Below, one piece after another: positions 24,879 through 34,700 of a DNA stretch of 64,000 nt. The notes below the pieces were generated by a model. That model was given only the letters and a program-made list of their open reading frames with translations. It was not told where the DNA came from and ran no database searches. The stretch lies in contig JAHBUE010000002.1 of the NCBI GenBank assembly GCA_019638235.1, positions 62,001 to 126,000 of the forward strand, written 5' to 3'. The position numbers and the translations under genes were made by a program. The stretch comes from Cyclobacteriaceae bacterium. Its GTDB lineage: Bacteria > Bacteroidota > Bacteroidia > Cytophagales > Cyclobacteriaceae. Position 1 is the stretch's first letter; each line of letters starts with the position of its first letter.

Positions 24879-26195
24879 ATGAAAAAAGTCGCGTTTTACA
24901 CCTTAGGTTGTAAGCTCAACTACTCCGAAACCTCAACCATTTCGAGACAATTTGAGCAAAAGGGATATAAAAAGGTATCGTTTACCGATAGCCCCGATAT
25001 TTTCATCATCAATACATGCTCCGTTACCGAAAATGCCGACAAGAAATGCCATAAGATTGTGCGCGAAGCCCGCGCTATTTCACCTGATGGTTATGTGGCC
25101 ATTATTGGTTGTTATGCGCAGCTAAAACCGAAAGAGATTTCAGAGATTCCGGGTGTAGATGCAGTATTGGGCGCTGCCGAAAAATTCAGGTTAGTAGAGT
25201 TGTTGGATGGTTTTGTAAGAAAGCCTCAAACTGAAGTGCACGCCTCCGAAGTTGATACCGCTAATACATTCAACACCTCCTATTCGTTACACGACCGCAC
25301 CCGCACATTTTTAAAAGTTCAGGACGGTTGCGATTACTCCTGTACGTTCTGTACAATTCCGTTGGCGCGAGGTTCCAGCCGGAGCGATTCCATTGAAAAT
25401 GTTGTGAGAAACGCCCGCGAGATTGCGAAATCAGGTGTAAAAGAAATTGTGTTGACGGGTGTAAACACCGGTGACTTTGGCCTGCAAAACGGAAAACGCA
25501 CCGAACGCTTTGCCGACCTGGTGAAAGCCCTTGACGAAGTGGAAGGAATAGAGCGATTCAGGATTTCTTCCATTGAGCCTAACCTGCTTTCGGATGAGAT
25601 TATTGAATTTGTTTCTTCCTCTAAGCGATTTGTGCCACATTTTCATATTCCGCTCCAGTCTGGGTCTAATAAAATATTGAAACTTATGCGCAGGCGTTAC
25701 CTCCGCGAACTCTACACCAGCCGGGTAGAAAAAATCAAAAGCACGATGCCTCATGCCTGCATTGGCGTAGATGTAATTGTCGGCTTTCCGGGTGAAACAC
25801 ACGATGATTTCATCGAAACCTACAATTACCTGAATGAACTGAACATTGCTTACCTGCATGTGTTCACCTATTCCGAGCGCGACAATACCATTGCGGCCAA
25901 CCTGCCGGGCACAGTTTCGGCAAAAGACCGGGCTGAACGCTCAAAAATGCTCCATATCCTATCCGACAAGAAAAGAAGGAAGTTTTACGAAGACAACACC
26001 GGGCAGCAATTTACCGTGCTCTTTGAAAATGATATTGAAAACGAACGGATGCACGGCTTTACGGAAAACTACATCCGGGTAACCGCCAAATACGACCCGC
26101 TGCTGATTAACGAACTCAAACCAGTACAACTAACAGGAATAAACGAAAAGGGCCTGATGGAAGTAGAAGAAACCCTGGAATTTGCCCACCATTAA
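24879..26195 (+). CDS. mtaB: tRNA t6A37 methylthiotransferase
   Basis: Radical SAM methylthiotransferase of 438 residues that adds a methylthio group to t6A37 of tRNA. The N-terminal UPF0004 domain has TLGCKLNYSET (typical of MtaB rather than MiaB), INTCSVT and IGCYAQ, whose cysteines bind the second iron-sulfur cluster. The radical SAM motif is CDYSCTFCTIPLARG. A short TRAM-like C-terminal part is present (QFTVLFEND, then VQLTGINEKGLMEVE). It has its own promoter at 24818-24848. Confidence 0.93.
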   Translation: MKKVAFYTLGCKLNYSETSTISRQFEQKGYKKVSFTDSPDIFIINTCSVTENADKKCHKIVREARAISPDGYVAIIGCYAQLKPKEISEIPGVDAVLGAAEKFRLVELLDGFVRKPQTEVHASEVDTANTFNTSYSLHDRTRTFLKVQDGCDYSCTFCTIPLARGSSRSDSIENVVRNAREIAKSGVKEIVLTGVNTGDFGLQNGKRTERFADLVKALDEVEGIERFRISSIEPNLLSDEIIEFVSSSKRFVPHFHIPLQSGSNKILKLMRRRYLRELYTSRVEKIKSTMPHACIGVDVIVGFPGETHDDFIETYNYLNELNIAYLHVFTYSERDNTIAANLPGTVSAKDRAERSKMLHILSDKKRRKFYEDNTGQQFTVLFENDIENERMHGFTENYIRVTAKYDPLLINELKPVQLTGINEKGLMEVEETLEFAHH

Positions 26196-26591
26196 ACTGC
26201 CTTATCCGTCATCTGATGTTTACTTCAGGTACAAAAAGTGAGAATCCATCCATTTATTTAACTTTTTGGAGGTTCAGCGAAAAAGTGGCTGTTCTGTAAG
26301 AAATTACTTGTTTTATTCCTTCATATTTTAATTTGTATTCATTATATAATTATCTGATAAAGAGAGTATTATAGTATTCTGTAAAAAGGTAAATTTAAAG
26401 TATAATCTTCTGTCTCTTCCCATCTTTAGCGTGTAAGGCTTTAGCTTAGTAAAGATACTTTCCCAGGCCAAAAATCGCTTTTTACCATTCTTATCAACTC
26501 TCCTTACATCAATCAGAACACACAGAACAACACCATTCCTGCGGGTGCAGGCCTCCCTACTTTTGTATCGTTAAAAAAACAAATAACCCTT
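26196..26591. other. AT-rich intergenic region
   Basis: About 400 bases without a gene and with lower GC than the surroundings. The only signal is the TACTTTTG box at 26558-26565 just before the small lipoprotein gene, and a short hairpin CCTGC / GCAGG near 26538-26551. Nothing else is supported. Confidence 0.6.
26558..26565 (+). promoter_or_regulatory. -7 box TACTTTTG before small lipoprotein gene
   Basis: Exact TAnnTTTG match 26 bases before ATG 26592. No clear TTTG is found 19-21 bases upstream, so it is only half a promoter by sequence. Confidence 0.4.
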
Positions 26592-26744
26592 ATGAAACGC
26601 ACAATAGTTGGTTTAAGTCTCATCGCCTGTTTAGTTCTGTCATCTTGCAGTTTTGAGGTCGTACATTGCCCTACTTACTCGCATAACAAGCCGACTAAGC
26701 AAGGTGAGAAAGCTCAGGAGAAATACACAAAACGTAAGATCTGA
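26592..26744 (+). CDS. Small predicted lipoprotein (50 residues)
   Basis: ATG 26592 to TGA 26744. The signal part MKRTIVGLSLIACLVLSSC is a strong lipobox (Cys19), followed by a short Lys-rich mature tail with one more Cys (VVHCPTYSHNK). A -7 promoter box lies just upstream. Small lipoproteins of this kind occur in Bacteroidota, but I know of no function. It is convergent with the ABC ATPase gene. Confidence 0.6.
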   Translation: MKRTIVGLSLIACLVLSSCSFEVVHCPTYSHNKPTKQGEKAQEKYTKRKI

Positions 26745-26827
26745 TTTCCGCTACCGGGCAATTAAGACACTGCCTGTAATGGCGGGTGTATTCGCGCAGC
26801 CGAATACGTATGCAATAAGCAAGTTGC

Positions 26828-27496
26828 TTAGCTTTTAGCTACCAATCCGTCCCGCAATTCAATGGTACGGTCGGCCATAGCAGCAAATTCCTGGTTGTGC
26901 GTAACGATAATAAAGGTCTGGTTGAGTTGCTTTCGCAGATCAAAAAACAATTGATGCAACTCCTGCGCATTTTTTGAATCGAGATTTCCACTCGGTTCAT
27001 CTGCCAATACCAATACCGGGTCGTTAATGAGGGCACGCGCAACAGCCGTGCGTTGCTGCTCTCCACCTGATAACTCTGATGGTTTATGTTCCATGCGGGA
27101 ACCAAGCCCTAACATCGTCAGCAACTCGTTGGCACGTTTCGTTATATCCTGTTTGTTTCTTCCCGCTATCCATCCCGGTATCATCACATTCTCAAGAGCA
27201 GAAAACTCAGGTAATAAATTATGGAACTGAAAAACAAACCCGATTGACGTATTCCGGAATGCAGCTAATTGCTTAGATGACAAGCTAAATACCTCCCTGT
27301 CCTGAAGAAAAAGTTTACCCTGATCGGGCACATCGAGTGTGCCTAAAATGTGCAGCAAGGTACTCTTCCCCGCGCCCGAAGCGCCCACAATAGCCACTAC
27401 CTCTCCGGCCGCTACTTCCAGATTTATTCCTTTCAGCACCGGCAGTGCTCCATAAGCTTTACGAATATCAATTGCTTTTACTAAGGGCGTATTCAC
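26828..27496 (-). CDS. ABC transporter ATPase of the LolD/MacB type
   Basis: Single ATP-binding subunit of about 222 residues. Walker A is GASGAGKST, the signature is [15 protein letters not shown], Walker B is [10 protein letters not shown] and the switch His is in IIVTHN. Best match by feel is LolD/LptB-sized ATPases that work with FtsX-like permeases to release lipoproteins or act on cell division. No permease is adjacent. I favour a GTG start at 27496, which avoids overlap with sucC; an ATG at 27592 would extend into sucC and add non-family residues. Confidence 0.88.
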   Translation of the reverse strand: MNTPLVKAIDIRKAYGALPVLKGINLEVAAGEVVAIVGASGAGKSTLLHILGTLDVPDQGKLFLQDREVFSLSSKQLAAFRNTSIGFVFQFHNLLPEFSALENVMIPGWIAGRNKQDITKRANELLTMLGLGSRMEHKPSELSGGEQQRTAVARALINDPVLVLADEPSGNLDSKNAQELHQLFFDLRKQLNQTFIIVTHNQEFAAMADRTIELRDGLVAKS

Positions 27497-27505
27497 ACAG
27501 ATTTC

Positions 27506-27537
27506 TTTGAATTGAAAGGTTAAATAAAGTAGTTTAG
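27506..27537 (+). promoter_or_regulatory. Probable promoter of sucC
   Basis: TTTG at 27506-27509 and TAGTTTAG at 27530-27537 with a 20-base spacer. The -7 box differs from TAnnTTTG at the penultimate base. The ATG is at 27555. Confidence 0.4.
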
Positions 27538-27554
27538 CATCAAAATAAAAATTC

Positions 27555-28766
27555 ATGAATATACACGAATACCAGGGCAAGGAAATACTCAAAAAATATG
27601 GTGTAACCGTACAGCGTGGCCTCGTTGCCGACAGCCCCGATGCTGCCCTTCAGGCGGCCAAGGAATTACAGGCTGAAACCGGCACCAAGTGGTTCGTGGT
27701 AAAATCGCAGATACATGCCGGTGGACGAGGAAAAGGTGTTGTTAAGGAAACCGGCTCGAATGGCGTTGTATTGGCAAAAAGCCTGGCGGAAGTGCCTGAA
27801 AAAGTAAAAGGCATTTTGGGCGGAACCCTGGTAACACACCAAACCGGCCCCGATGGCAAAGTGGTAAATAAAGTATTGATTGCCGAGGATGTGTACTACC
27901 CTGGCGAGCACGAGCCGAAAGAATACTACATGAGCATCCTGCTTGATCGCTCAACGGGCGTTCCTGTTATTATGGCCTCTACCGAAGGCGGTATGAACAT
28001 TGAAGAAGTGGCCGAAACACACCCGGAAAAGATCATCAAGGAATGGATAAACCCCATGCTTGGCCTTCAGGGCTTTCAGGCCAGGAAAATTGCCTTTGCG
28101 ATGGGTTGGGAAGGCAACGCCTTTAAGGAAGGCGTTAAGTTCATTCAATCGCTTTACAACGCCTATATTGGCTTAGATGCCTCCATGTTTGAAATCAATC
28201 CCCTGCTTAAAACATCCGATAATAAAATACTGGCTGTTGACTCCAAGGTAAACTTAGACGATAACGCCCTGTACCGCCATAAAGACCTGGCCGAATTGCG
28301 TGATCTGACAGAAGAAGACCCATTGGAAGTAGAGGCTGGTAAAGCCGGGCTGAATTACGTTAAATTAGATGGAAACGTGGGCTGCATGGTAAACGGTGCC
28401 GGGCTGGCAATGGCCACTATGGATATTATCAAGCTTTCGGGGGGTGAACCGGCCAACTTCTTAGATGTGGGCGGGGGCGCCAATGCCGAAACCGTTGAAG
28501 CCGGGTTCCGCATTATTCTGAAAGACCCGAATGTAAAGGCCATTTTGATTAATATTTTTGGCGGTATTGTGCGCTGTGACAGGGTGGCAAACGGTGTGGT
28601 GGAAGCCTATAAGAAGATTGGCAACATCAACGTACCCATTATTGTACGTTTACAGGGCACAAATGCTGAAGAGGGAGCAAAAATTATTGAGCAGTCGGGA
28701 TTAAAGGTATTTTCGGCCATTTTGCTGAAAGATGCCGCTGCCAAAGTGAAAGAAGTGCTGGCCTGA
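27555..28766 (+). CDS. sucC: Succinyl-CoA synthetase beta subunit
   Basis: ADP/GDP-forming succinate-CoA ligase beta chain of the citric acid cycle, 403 residues. The N-terminal ATP-grasp domain starts [16 protein letters not shown] with the [13 protein letters not shown] loop. The C-terminal CoA-ligase domain has [24 protein letters not shown] and [10 protein letters not shown]. The sucD alpha gene is not in the neighbourhood, so the two subunits are encoded apart here. Length is slightly above the common 390. Confidence 0.96.
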   Translation: MNIHEYQGKEILKKYGVTVQRGLVADSPDAALQAAKELQAETGTKWFVVKSQIHAGGRGKGVVKETGSNGVVLAKSLAEVPEKVKGILGGTLVTHQTGPDGKVVNKVLIAEDVYYPGEHEPKEYYMSILLDRSTGVPVIMASTEGGMNIEEVAETHPEKIIKEWINPMLGLQGFQARKIAFAMGWEGNAFKEGVKFIQSLYNAYIGLDASMFEINPLLKTSDNKILAVDSKVNLDDNALYRHKDLAELRDLTEEDPLEVEAGKAGLNYVKLDGNVGCMVNGAGLAMATMDIIKLSGGEPANFLDVGGGANAETVEAGFRIILKDPNVKAILINIFGGIVRCDRVANGVVEAYKKIGNINVPIIVRLQGTNAEEGAKIIEQSGLKVFSAILLKDAAAKVKEVLA

Positions 28767-28825
28767 GATTGATTTTAAAAAAAGACTAAAATTCCCTACC
28801 TTAGTGGGATTATAATACGCTTGTT

Positions 28826-29689
28826 ATGAGATTATTACGTCTGCTGTTGGTTGTGCTGATTTTTTTACCCGAATGGGTTGATGCACAAAGTTTTTACGCA
28901 ATAAGAAGGGAGCGTTCAATTATTGGGTCCGTGGGGCTGGGAACTTCCTCTTATTTTGGTGAACTGGCCAATCCTGGGGATTATTTGAATTCAAAACCCT
29001 CAATAAACTTAGGAATGCAATACTTTTTAACGAACAGGGTTAGTGTGCGTTCAGAACTTACCTGGTTTCAACTTCAAGGAGACGATGCCAAAGCAGATGA
29101 TGATGGCAGACGTATGAGAAACCTCTCCTTTACAGCCAACAACTGGGAATTGAATGCTACCGGCTCGGTAAGTTTATTCCCAATTGGAACACGTTTTTAC
29201 CAGCGTTCTAAAGTCAATTTTTATGGCTTTGCAGGAGTTGGCGTGTTGTACTCAAATCCAAAGGCTGAATTAAATGGTCAGAAATATGAACTTCAACCAC
29301 TCCAAACGGAGGGTATTGAGTATGGTAAATTTCATTTTGTTATTCCGTACGGCCTGGGTGTGCGGTTCATGCTAAATCCATTCCTTAACTTAGCTATTGA
29401 ATCCGGGCATCGCATCACATTTACGGATTACTTAGACGATGTAAGTACTGTATATAAAGATCAGGCATCCTTTACGGATCCTATAGCAGCTGCACTTGCT
29501 GACAGAAAACCGGAACTTGGTTTACCGGGAAGGCCTACTGGTGCTATACGGGGTAACCCTGACAGGAACGATGGATATATGTTTTTGAATATTAAGCTTG
29601 AATACTATTTCCCGGATGATGTTTTCTGGAACTCCAATAACAAGCTTTACAGGTCGAAACGAAACGCCAACTACAAGAGAAGGCGTTAA
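28826..29689 (+). CDS. DUF6089/PorG-like outer-membrane beta-barrel protein
   Basis: Exported 287-residue protein with signal peptide ending at EWVDAQ. The mature part is a series of amphipathic strands with the family-like blocks GTSSYFGELANPG, YGFAGVGVLYSNP, VIPYGLGVRFML and GHRITFTDYLDDVS, and it ends in a basic tail after strand MFLNIKLEYYF. This resembles DUF6089 proteins, which include the T9SS component PorG. A T9SS cargo is encoded nearby, but whether this copy is the secretion component is not certain. Confidence 0.7.
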   Translation: MRLLRLLLVVLIFLPEWVDAQSFYAIRRERSIIGSVGLGTSSYFGELANPGDYLNSKPSINLGMQYFLTNRVSVRSELTWFQLQGDDAKADDDGRRMRNLSFTANNWELNATGSVSLFPIGTRFYQRSKVNFYGFAGVGVLYSNPKAELNGQKYELQPLQTEGIEYGKFHFVIPYGLGVRFMLNPFLNLAIESGHRITFTDYLDDVSTVYKDQASFTDPIAAALADRKPELGLPGRPTGAIRGNPDRNDGYMFLNIKLEYYFPDDVFWNSNNKLYRSKRNANYKRRR

Positions 29690-29695
29690 GGTTTC

Positions 29696-31597
29696 TCAAT
29701 CCATCTTATCTAATATTTCAAATCTGGAATAATTGCTCCTGAAATCAGGGACTATTTCTTTCATTAAAGCAACCATCTTAAGTTCATTCTTGTCGTGCAA
29801 CAAGTCGATGAATAAAGAAATCATTGAGTTTATGTAGCTGTAATCATGCTCGCTTACTTTTGCGATAAGGATTTTTTCGTGGTGCGTAGGGAGTGTATTT
29901 TCCTGTTGATTCAATAGTTCTTCGTAAAGCTTCTCTCCTTCCCTCAAACCGGTAAATACAATATCAATATCTTTACTCGGTTCCAACCCTGAAAGCCGTA
30001 TCATTTTCTTCGCTAAGTCAATAATTCTGACAGGCTTGCCCATATCAAAAATAAAAATCTCCCCGCCTGTTCCCATCGCACCAGCCTCCAGTACAAGGCG
30101 ACACGCCTCCGGAATAGTCATAAAGTACCGGGTCACATCCGGGTGAGTAACTGTTACTGGCCCACCAGAAGAGATTTGTTGGCGGAATGTTGGGATAACC
30201 GAGCCGTTGGAGCCTAATACATTTCCAAAGCGTGTGGTTATAAACTGCGTATTGTGCCCCCCTTTGCTTTCAAGATGTTGAAAAAGCGACTGTACATATA
30301 TTTCCGCTATCCGCTTTGAGCACCCCATCACACTTGTTGGATTCACGGCTTTATCCGTTGATATCATTACAAACTTTTCAATACCGCACTCAACGGCCAG
30401 ATCAGCCAAAATTTTTGTGCCGATTATGTTGGTAAATATAGCCTCAGCAGGATTACTCTCCATCATAGGCACATGCTTATAGGCTGCGGCATGAAAAACA
30501 AGATGAGCCTGACTTGCTTTAAAAAGTTGTGCAATACGCTCCTCATTGGTAATATCAGCTACATATACTTCCAGTTTTACATCGGGCATTAATTCCCGTA
30601 GCTCACGTTCCAATGCATACAAGGGCGATTCTGCCTGATCGATAAGAATAACCACCTGTGGGTGGTACAAAACCGCTTGCCGTGCCAGTTCACTACCAAT
30701 GGAACCGGCAGCCCCGGTAACTAAAACACGCTTATTGGCCAGCGTTCTGAATAAGGAATCTTCCTCCAGGCGTATAACATCACGTCCTAACAAGTCATCG
30801 ATATTTACTTCTTTGAGTTGTTGTATCCTGAATTCACCTTTCACCCACTTTTCGGCTGGGGGAACAATGCGGGTTTTCAGATGCCGGGACAGGCATTCTT
30901 CAACAATTTCGTTTTTGCGGTCAAGCTTTATATCCTTTACAGCGATTATCAATTCCTTTATGCGGTTCCGCTCAACCACCATATCGAAATCAGACCACGG
31001 AAATATTTTTACACCATTAATTACCTTACCGGTTTTATTCGGGTCATCTTCAAAAAAGGCAACTACTTTAAATTGGCTGTCGGTGTCCGTTTCCAGCACA
31101 CTGCGGGTAATCATACCCAACGAGCCCGCTCCGAAAATTGCCACGTTCGCACGTTTAGTAGTTTCTCCCTTATAGTATGCAAAAATGGTTTTAACCAGAA
31201 GCCGGTAATAAAACAACAACAAGTACGATGTAAAGAAGGTGATAAATAAAACGGAATATGGAATAAGGTTATGACCTGTGTTATAGTAATACAACAAGTT
31301 TACCAGCACACTCAAGACTAAGCTAAGAATTGTTGCGTACATAATCCGGACACCATCCTCAATACCCGTGTAGCGAACAATACCTGCATAACTTTTAGTT
31401 ACAATAGTGGTAGCAAGCCCTGAAATTATGGTGAGGATAAAACCATTTACCGGTTTAAATCTTAAAATATCCGGCAGGTCAAAATTAAATCGTAACAGAA
31501 AGCCTAATGCTGTGGCTACCAGGATTACTAACAAGTCGATGATTATAATTACCCACCTGGGTAAAATGGTAAGGCGACTGAGGAAACGGGGAAGCAA
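29696..31597 (-). CDS. Membrane-bound nucleotide-sugar 4,6-dehydratase (WbpM/PglF/CapD type)
   Basis: A 633-residue inner-membrane enzyme of surface glycan synthesis. It has four N-terminal transmembrane helices, a first Rossmann-like domain (GAGSLGMITR), and a catalytic SDR domain (VTGAAGSIGSELARQ, STDKAVNPTSVMGCSKR). The active-site Tyr is replaced by Met in VMGCSK, as is typical of the long UDP-GlcNAc 4,6-dehydratases. The product would feed the aminotransferase and acetyltransferase encoded at 36968 and 39082 for a bacillosamine-like sugar. It is the last gene of the minus-strand locus. Confidence 0.92.
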   Translation of the reverse strand: MLPRFLSRLTILPRWVIIIIDLLVILVATALGFLLRFNFDLPDILRFKPVNGFILTIISGLATTIVTKSYAGIVRYTGIEDGVRIMYATILSLVLSVLVNLLYYYNTGHNLIPYSVLFITFFTSYLLLFYYRLLVKTIFAYYKGETTKRANVAIFGAGSLGMITRSVLETDTDSQFKVVAFFEDDPNKTGKVINGVKIFPWSDFDMVVERNRIKELIIAVKDIKLDRKNEIVEECLSRHLKTRIVPPAEKWVKGEFRIQQLKEVNIDDLLGRDVIRLEEDSLFRTLANKRVLVTGAAGSIGSELARQAVLYHPQVVILIDQAESPLYALERELRELMPDVKLEVYVADITNEERIAQLFKASQAHLVFHAAAYKHVPMMESNPAEAIFTNIIGTKILADLAVECGIEKFVMISTDKAVNPTSVMGCSKRIAEIYVQSLFQHLESKGGHNTQFITTRFGNVLGSNGSVIPTFRQQISSGGPVTVTHPDVTRYFMTIPEACRLVLEAGAMGTGGEIFIFDMGKPVRIIDLAKKMIRLSGLEPSKDIDIVFTGLREGEKLYEELLNQQENTLPTHHEKILIAKVSEHDYSYINSMISLFIDLLHDKNELKMVALMKEIVPDFRSNYSRFEILDKMD

Positions 31598-31599
31598 GG

Positions 31600-31794
31600 T
31601 TATTTTTTCTTACGGCTATTCAGAAAACGCTTAAGCCCTAAGGCGCCACCGGCAGCAATGAGCCATTCTATCCCAGTAATGGGAACATCGGGGTCACAAG
31701 GGGGTCCGCCAGGACATGGGTTACCTGGCTGAGCCCAGGTTATAGTCGAGGTCAGCACTAAAAAAGCAAATGCGATTAAAGCTCGGGTCTTCAT
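31600..31794 (-). CDS. Small exported protein with PID-CTERM-like tail, possible exosortase substrate
   Basis: Only 64 residues: signal peptide (ends TITWAQ), a Pro/Gly/Cys spacer (PGNPCPGGPPCDPDVP), then PITGIEWLIAAGGALGLK and a basic RKKK end. The order of a Pro-Ile motif, hydrophobic helix and basic tail is that of C-terminal sorting signals of the PEP-CTERM/PID-CTERM kind handled by exosortases. An XrtF exosortase is encoded 7 kb upstream in the same locus. The start overlaps the stop of the giant T9SS gene (ATGA), so the two are translationally coupled. Substrate status is inferred. Confidence 0.7.
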   Translation of the reverse strand: MKTRALIAFAFLVLTSTITWAQPGNPCPGGPPCDPDVPITGIEWLIAAGGALGLKRFLNSRKKK

Positions 31795-34700
31795 TTGGTG
31801 GTCTTAATGATTTTTACTTGATGAACCAAATCACCTTTTTGTATATGCAAGATATAAATTCCGTCTGAACTATTGGTTAAGTCTACCTCACCTGATTTAA
31901 CAGGTCCTGATCCTTCCAACACTACCTTAACATGCTCCCTGCCGGTAACATCAACTGCTTTAATAACGGCCTGTTGAGGTGTGTCTACTTCAATAAGTAA
32001 TCTACCCCTTGTAGGGTTAGGATACACTCTGATGGTTTTGTCTGCAAGATTCTCAGTACTGGTAAACACAAACTGAACATTTGAATCAGTCACACATCCG
32101 CCAATAGTGGATACTACAAGGGTATATAAACCAGAATCCTCGGCATCATAATACTGACTGGTTGCCCCTGGAATTTCAATGCCATTTAACAACCATTGGT
32201 TACCTGTTTCATAATTTGAAACAAGTGTATTTCCTTCCTGATGAATTGATGCCGGTTCATACTGATGGATAATTGCCTGCACCGGCACTCTTTCTCCTTC
32301 ACATCCTAAACTATTAGAAACTGCTGCATAATACGATTTAGAGGCAGTCAACTCCGGTGTTTGAAATACCGCACCTTCAGCAATTGGTGTTAAAACATCC
32401 TCTGCATCATACCACAAAACTTTACCAACGGTATTTGCAACAGATAATTCAACCCCGCCTGTAAGGCAGCGCTCAGCGCCTGAAGCGTCCACAACCTCAA
32501 TTGTTTCAACCATAGTAACAAGCATGGTTTGCTGAACGGTGCAACCCGGTAATGATCCCTTTAGAGTAAGATTGGAAGCGCCTGGTACCAACGCAGAAGA
32601 CGGAACAATTACCTCTATGGTTTCACCGTTCCCCATTACTCCAGACGAGATTCCTACTGAACCTTTAAATACCTGATACGTAACATCAGGTTGAGAGCCA
32701 GTAATAGTCACTTTCAGGTCAGTATCGCTGCAAAGTTCATTATTGGCTTCCAGAACAAAATCGTTTCTCACTTCAGCACCACTGAAGCGTATAGCGAAAC
32801 GTTCATCACCATAACTCAAAGCATCAGAAGTAACCTGAAAAGCATACGAGGATTGATTCCTCAAATCTATTTCCTCACCCGCGAAATTATCAATCAATGC
32901 AAGGCCAATATAAGACTCAAATGTTTCAACTGAGGTAAAGTCAAATTCGTAATTACCTGGGGTAACTCCTGAAACATCAAGTTTTATAATTTTTGCACAG
33001 TTAAAATCGCCCATAGAATTGACAGCTAATTTCCCTACTCCTTCTACTACACTTGACAGATTAATGGTGGCATTTGACAATTTCCAGGCATCAGAATGGG
33101 CGTCAAAACCATCAGTGGCATCATCACGAAAGTGTATAATAGCCTCATCACGAAGGGTACCGTTAGATAATGCGAATTTGAGAATATTGTACTCCGAACG
33201 CTCTCTGAAAAAAGTAGTTTGTGTTCCTGCAGCCTTTACTGGTTCATTGGAAGCCATGTTCGGGGATGCTCCAGTGGTTTGTATCCAAAATCCTTGCCCC
33301 ATAGCTATGTACCGTGAGCCTCCATTAGTACCGCCAGTTCCAGATGTATAGGTGGCATATTGACCAGTAACATTATCAAGCATATAAATAGTACCGCTAA
33401 CATTAGCTCTTGTCCAGCCGGTTGGAGCATCCCAATCGATAGTGGAAGGGTATGGATTACCCACCAGGTTCCATCCATCATTGGCTGGAACACCGCTTGA
33501 TGTAAAGGTAACACCATAGTTAATACTACCTCTATTTACAGGCCCACGAACATCCCATAGGGCAGAGCCAACTGAAAGGAACGGCTCAATATTACCGCGT
33601 ATAAAAGTTGTATATCCTCTGCCTGTAGCGAGTTGCTCTGCATTTGATGAAACCGGAAAAGCCACGTATCCATCGTCAATACCTCCGGTTATGAGGGTTT
33701 CATCATATCTAAACATTGAAGGATTTGATGTGCAGCCAGAACAAACACTTGCACCTGTAAAAGTACCGGAAACAGGTATCTCGTTCTGAATATCCGCTAC
33801 CGTTGCATTTTGAACCGGGCTGGATATGTACCTGTAGATACGGTCGTTCGGTCCCTCCAAAGACATAAAACGCTGAACGGTTACGCTACCCTGTACCTGG
33901 GCTGCTGCATTCGGGAACGGAGCAATAGCCGCATCTTGCGTAGGGTCATCGCTGGAAGAAATTAATGTAAATGTCCTGTTATCAGCCGCACCATCTGCAT
34001 CAAAAGTAGCACTTGAAGCTAACGTAAGCACACCTGTCATATTCTGGTTGCTCTCAACAATTACATCAGGCGCTCCGGTAGTGTTACCTACAAAAATGTT
34101 ATGAAAATTAGTTACAGATGAACCGCTGACAACCTGGGGAAGGTTTGTTACTGTACGGAAGGCAACAGTACCGGTGCCACTATTATTGAATATACCATTG
34201 TTTGTGAAATTACCATACACATTAAGTGTATCAGCAGGTGGTGTTAGCACTCCGTCAATAACGATATTCCTGAACAATGGATTGTTTGCTCCTCCAATGG
34301 TTGAATTACCCGCAAATACAAATGTTCCTGTATTCCGGTTGAAAGTACCATTGTTAATCATATCACCGATAAGAGTAACAGTTGACGTTTGTGTGTTAAA
34401 AATACCTGCATCATCAATTTCAAGGGTATTGGCAGATATTGCATTATTAGTCCCGCAATTAAACGTACCAATCACCGTGAGCGATTCCGCAATATCAACT
34501 GAACCGCCTGCACCTACTGTTACTGTACCACTGTTTACATTGAGTGATTCCGTAATATTAACAGAACTTCCTGCAGCTATTGTTACTGTTCTGGGATAGT
34601 TACTGGTGAAATTAGCAAGCAACCCCAAGGTTTCAACGCCCGTAGTCATGTTTGCAGGCGTTGCTCCACCTTCTTCATAAAACAAATGATAAGACCCACC

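Noticed and set aside
27496..27592. Longer N terminus of the LolD-like ATPase
   Set aside because: It would overlap the start of sucC and its residues do not resemble ABC ATPases; a GTG start at 27496 is preferred.
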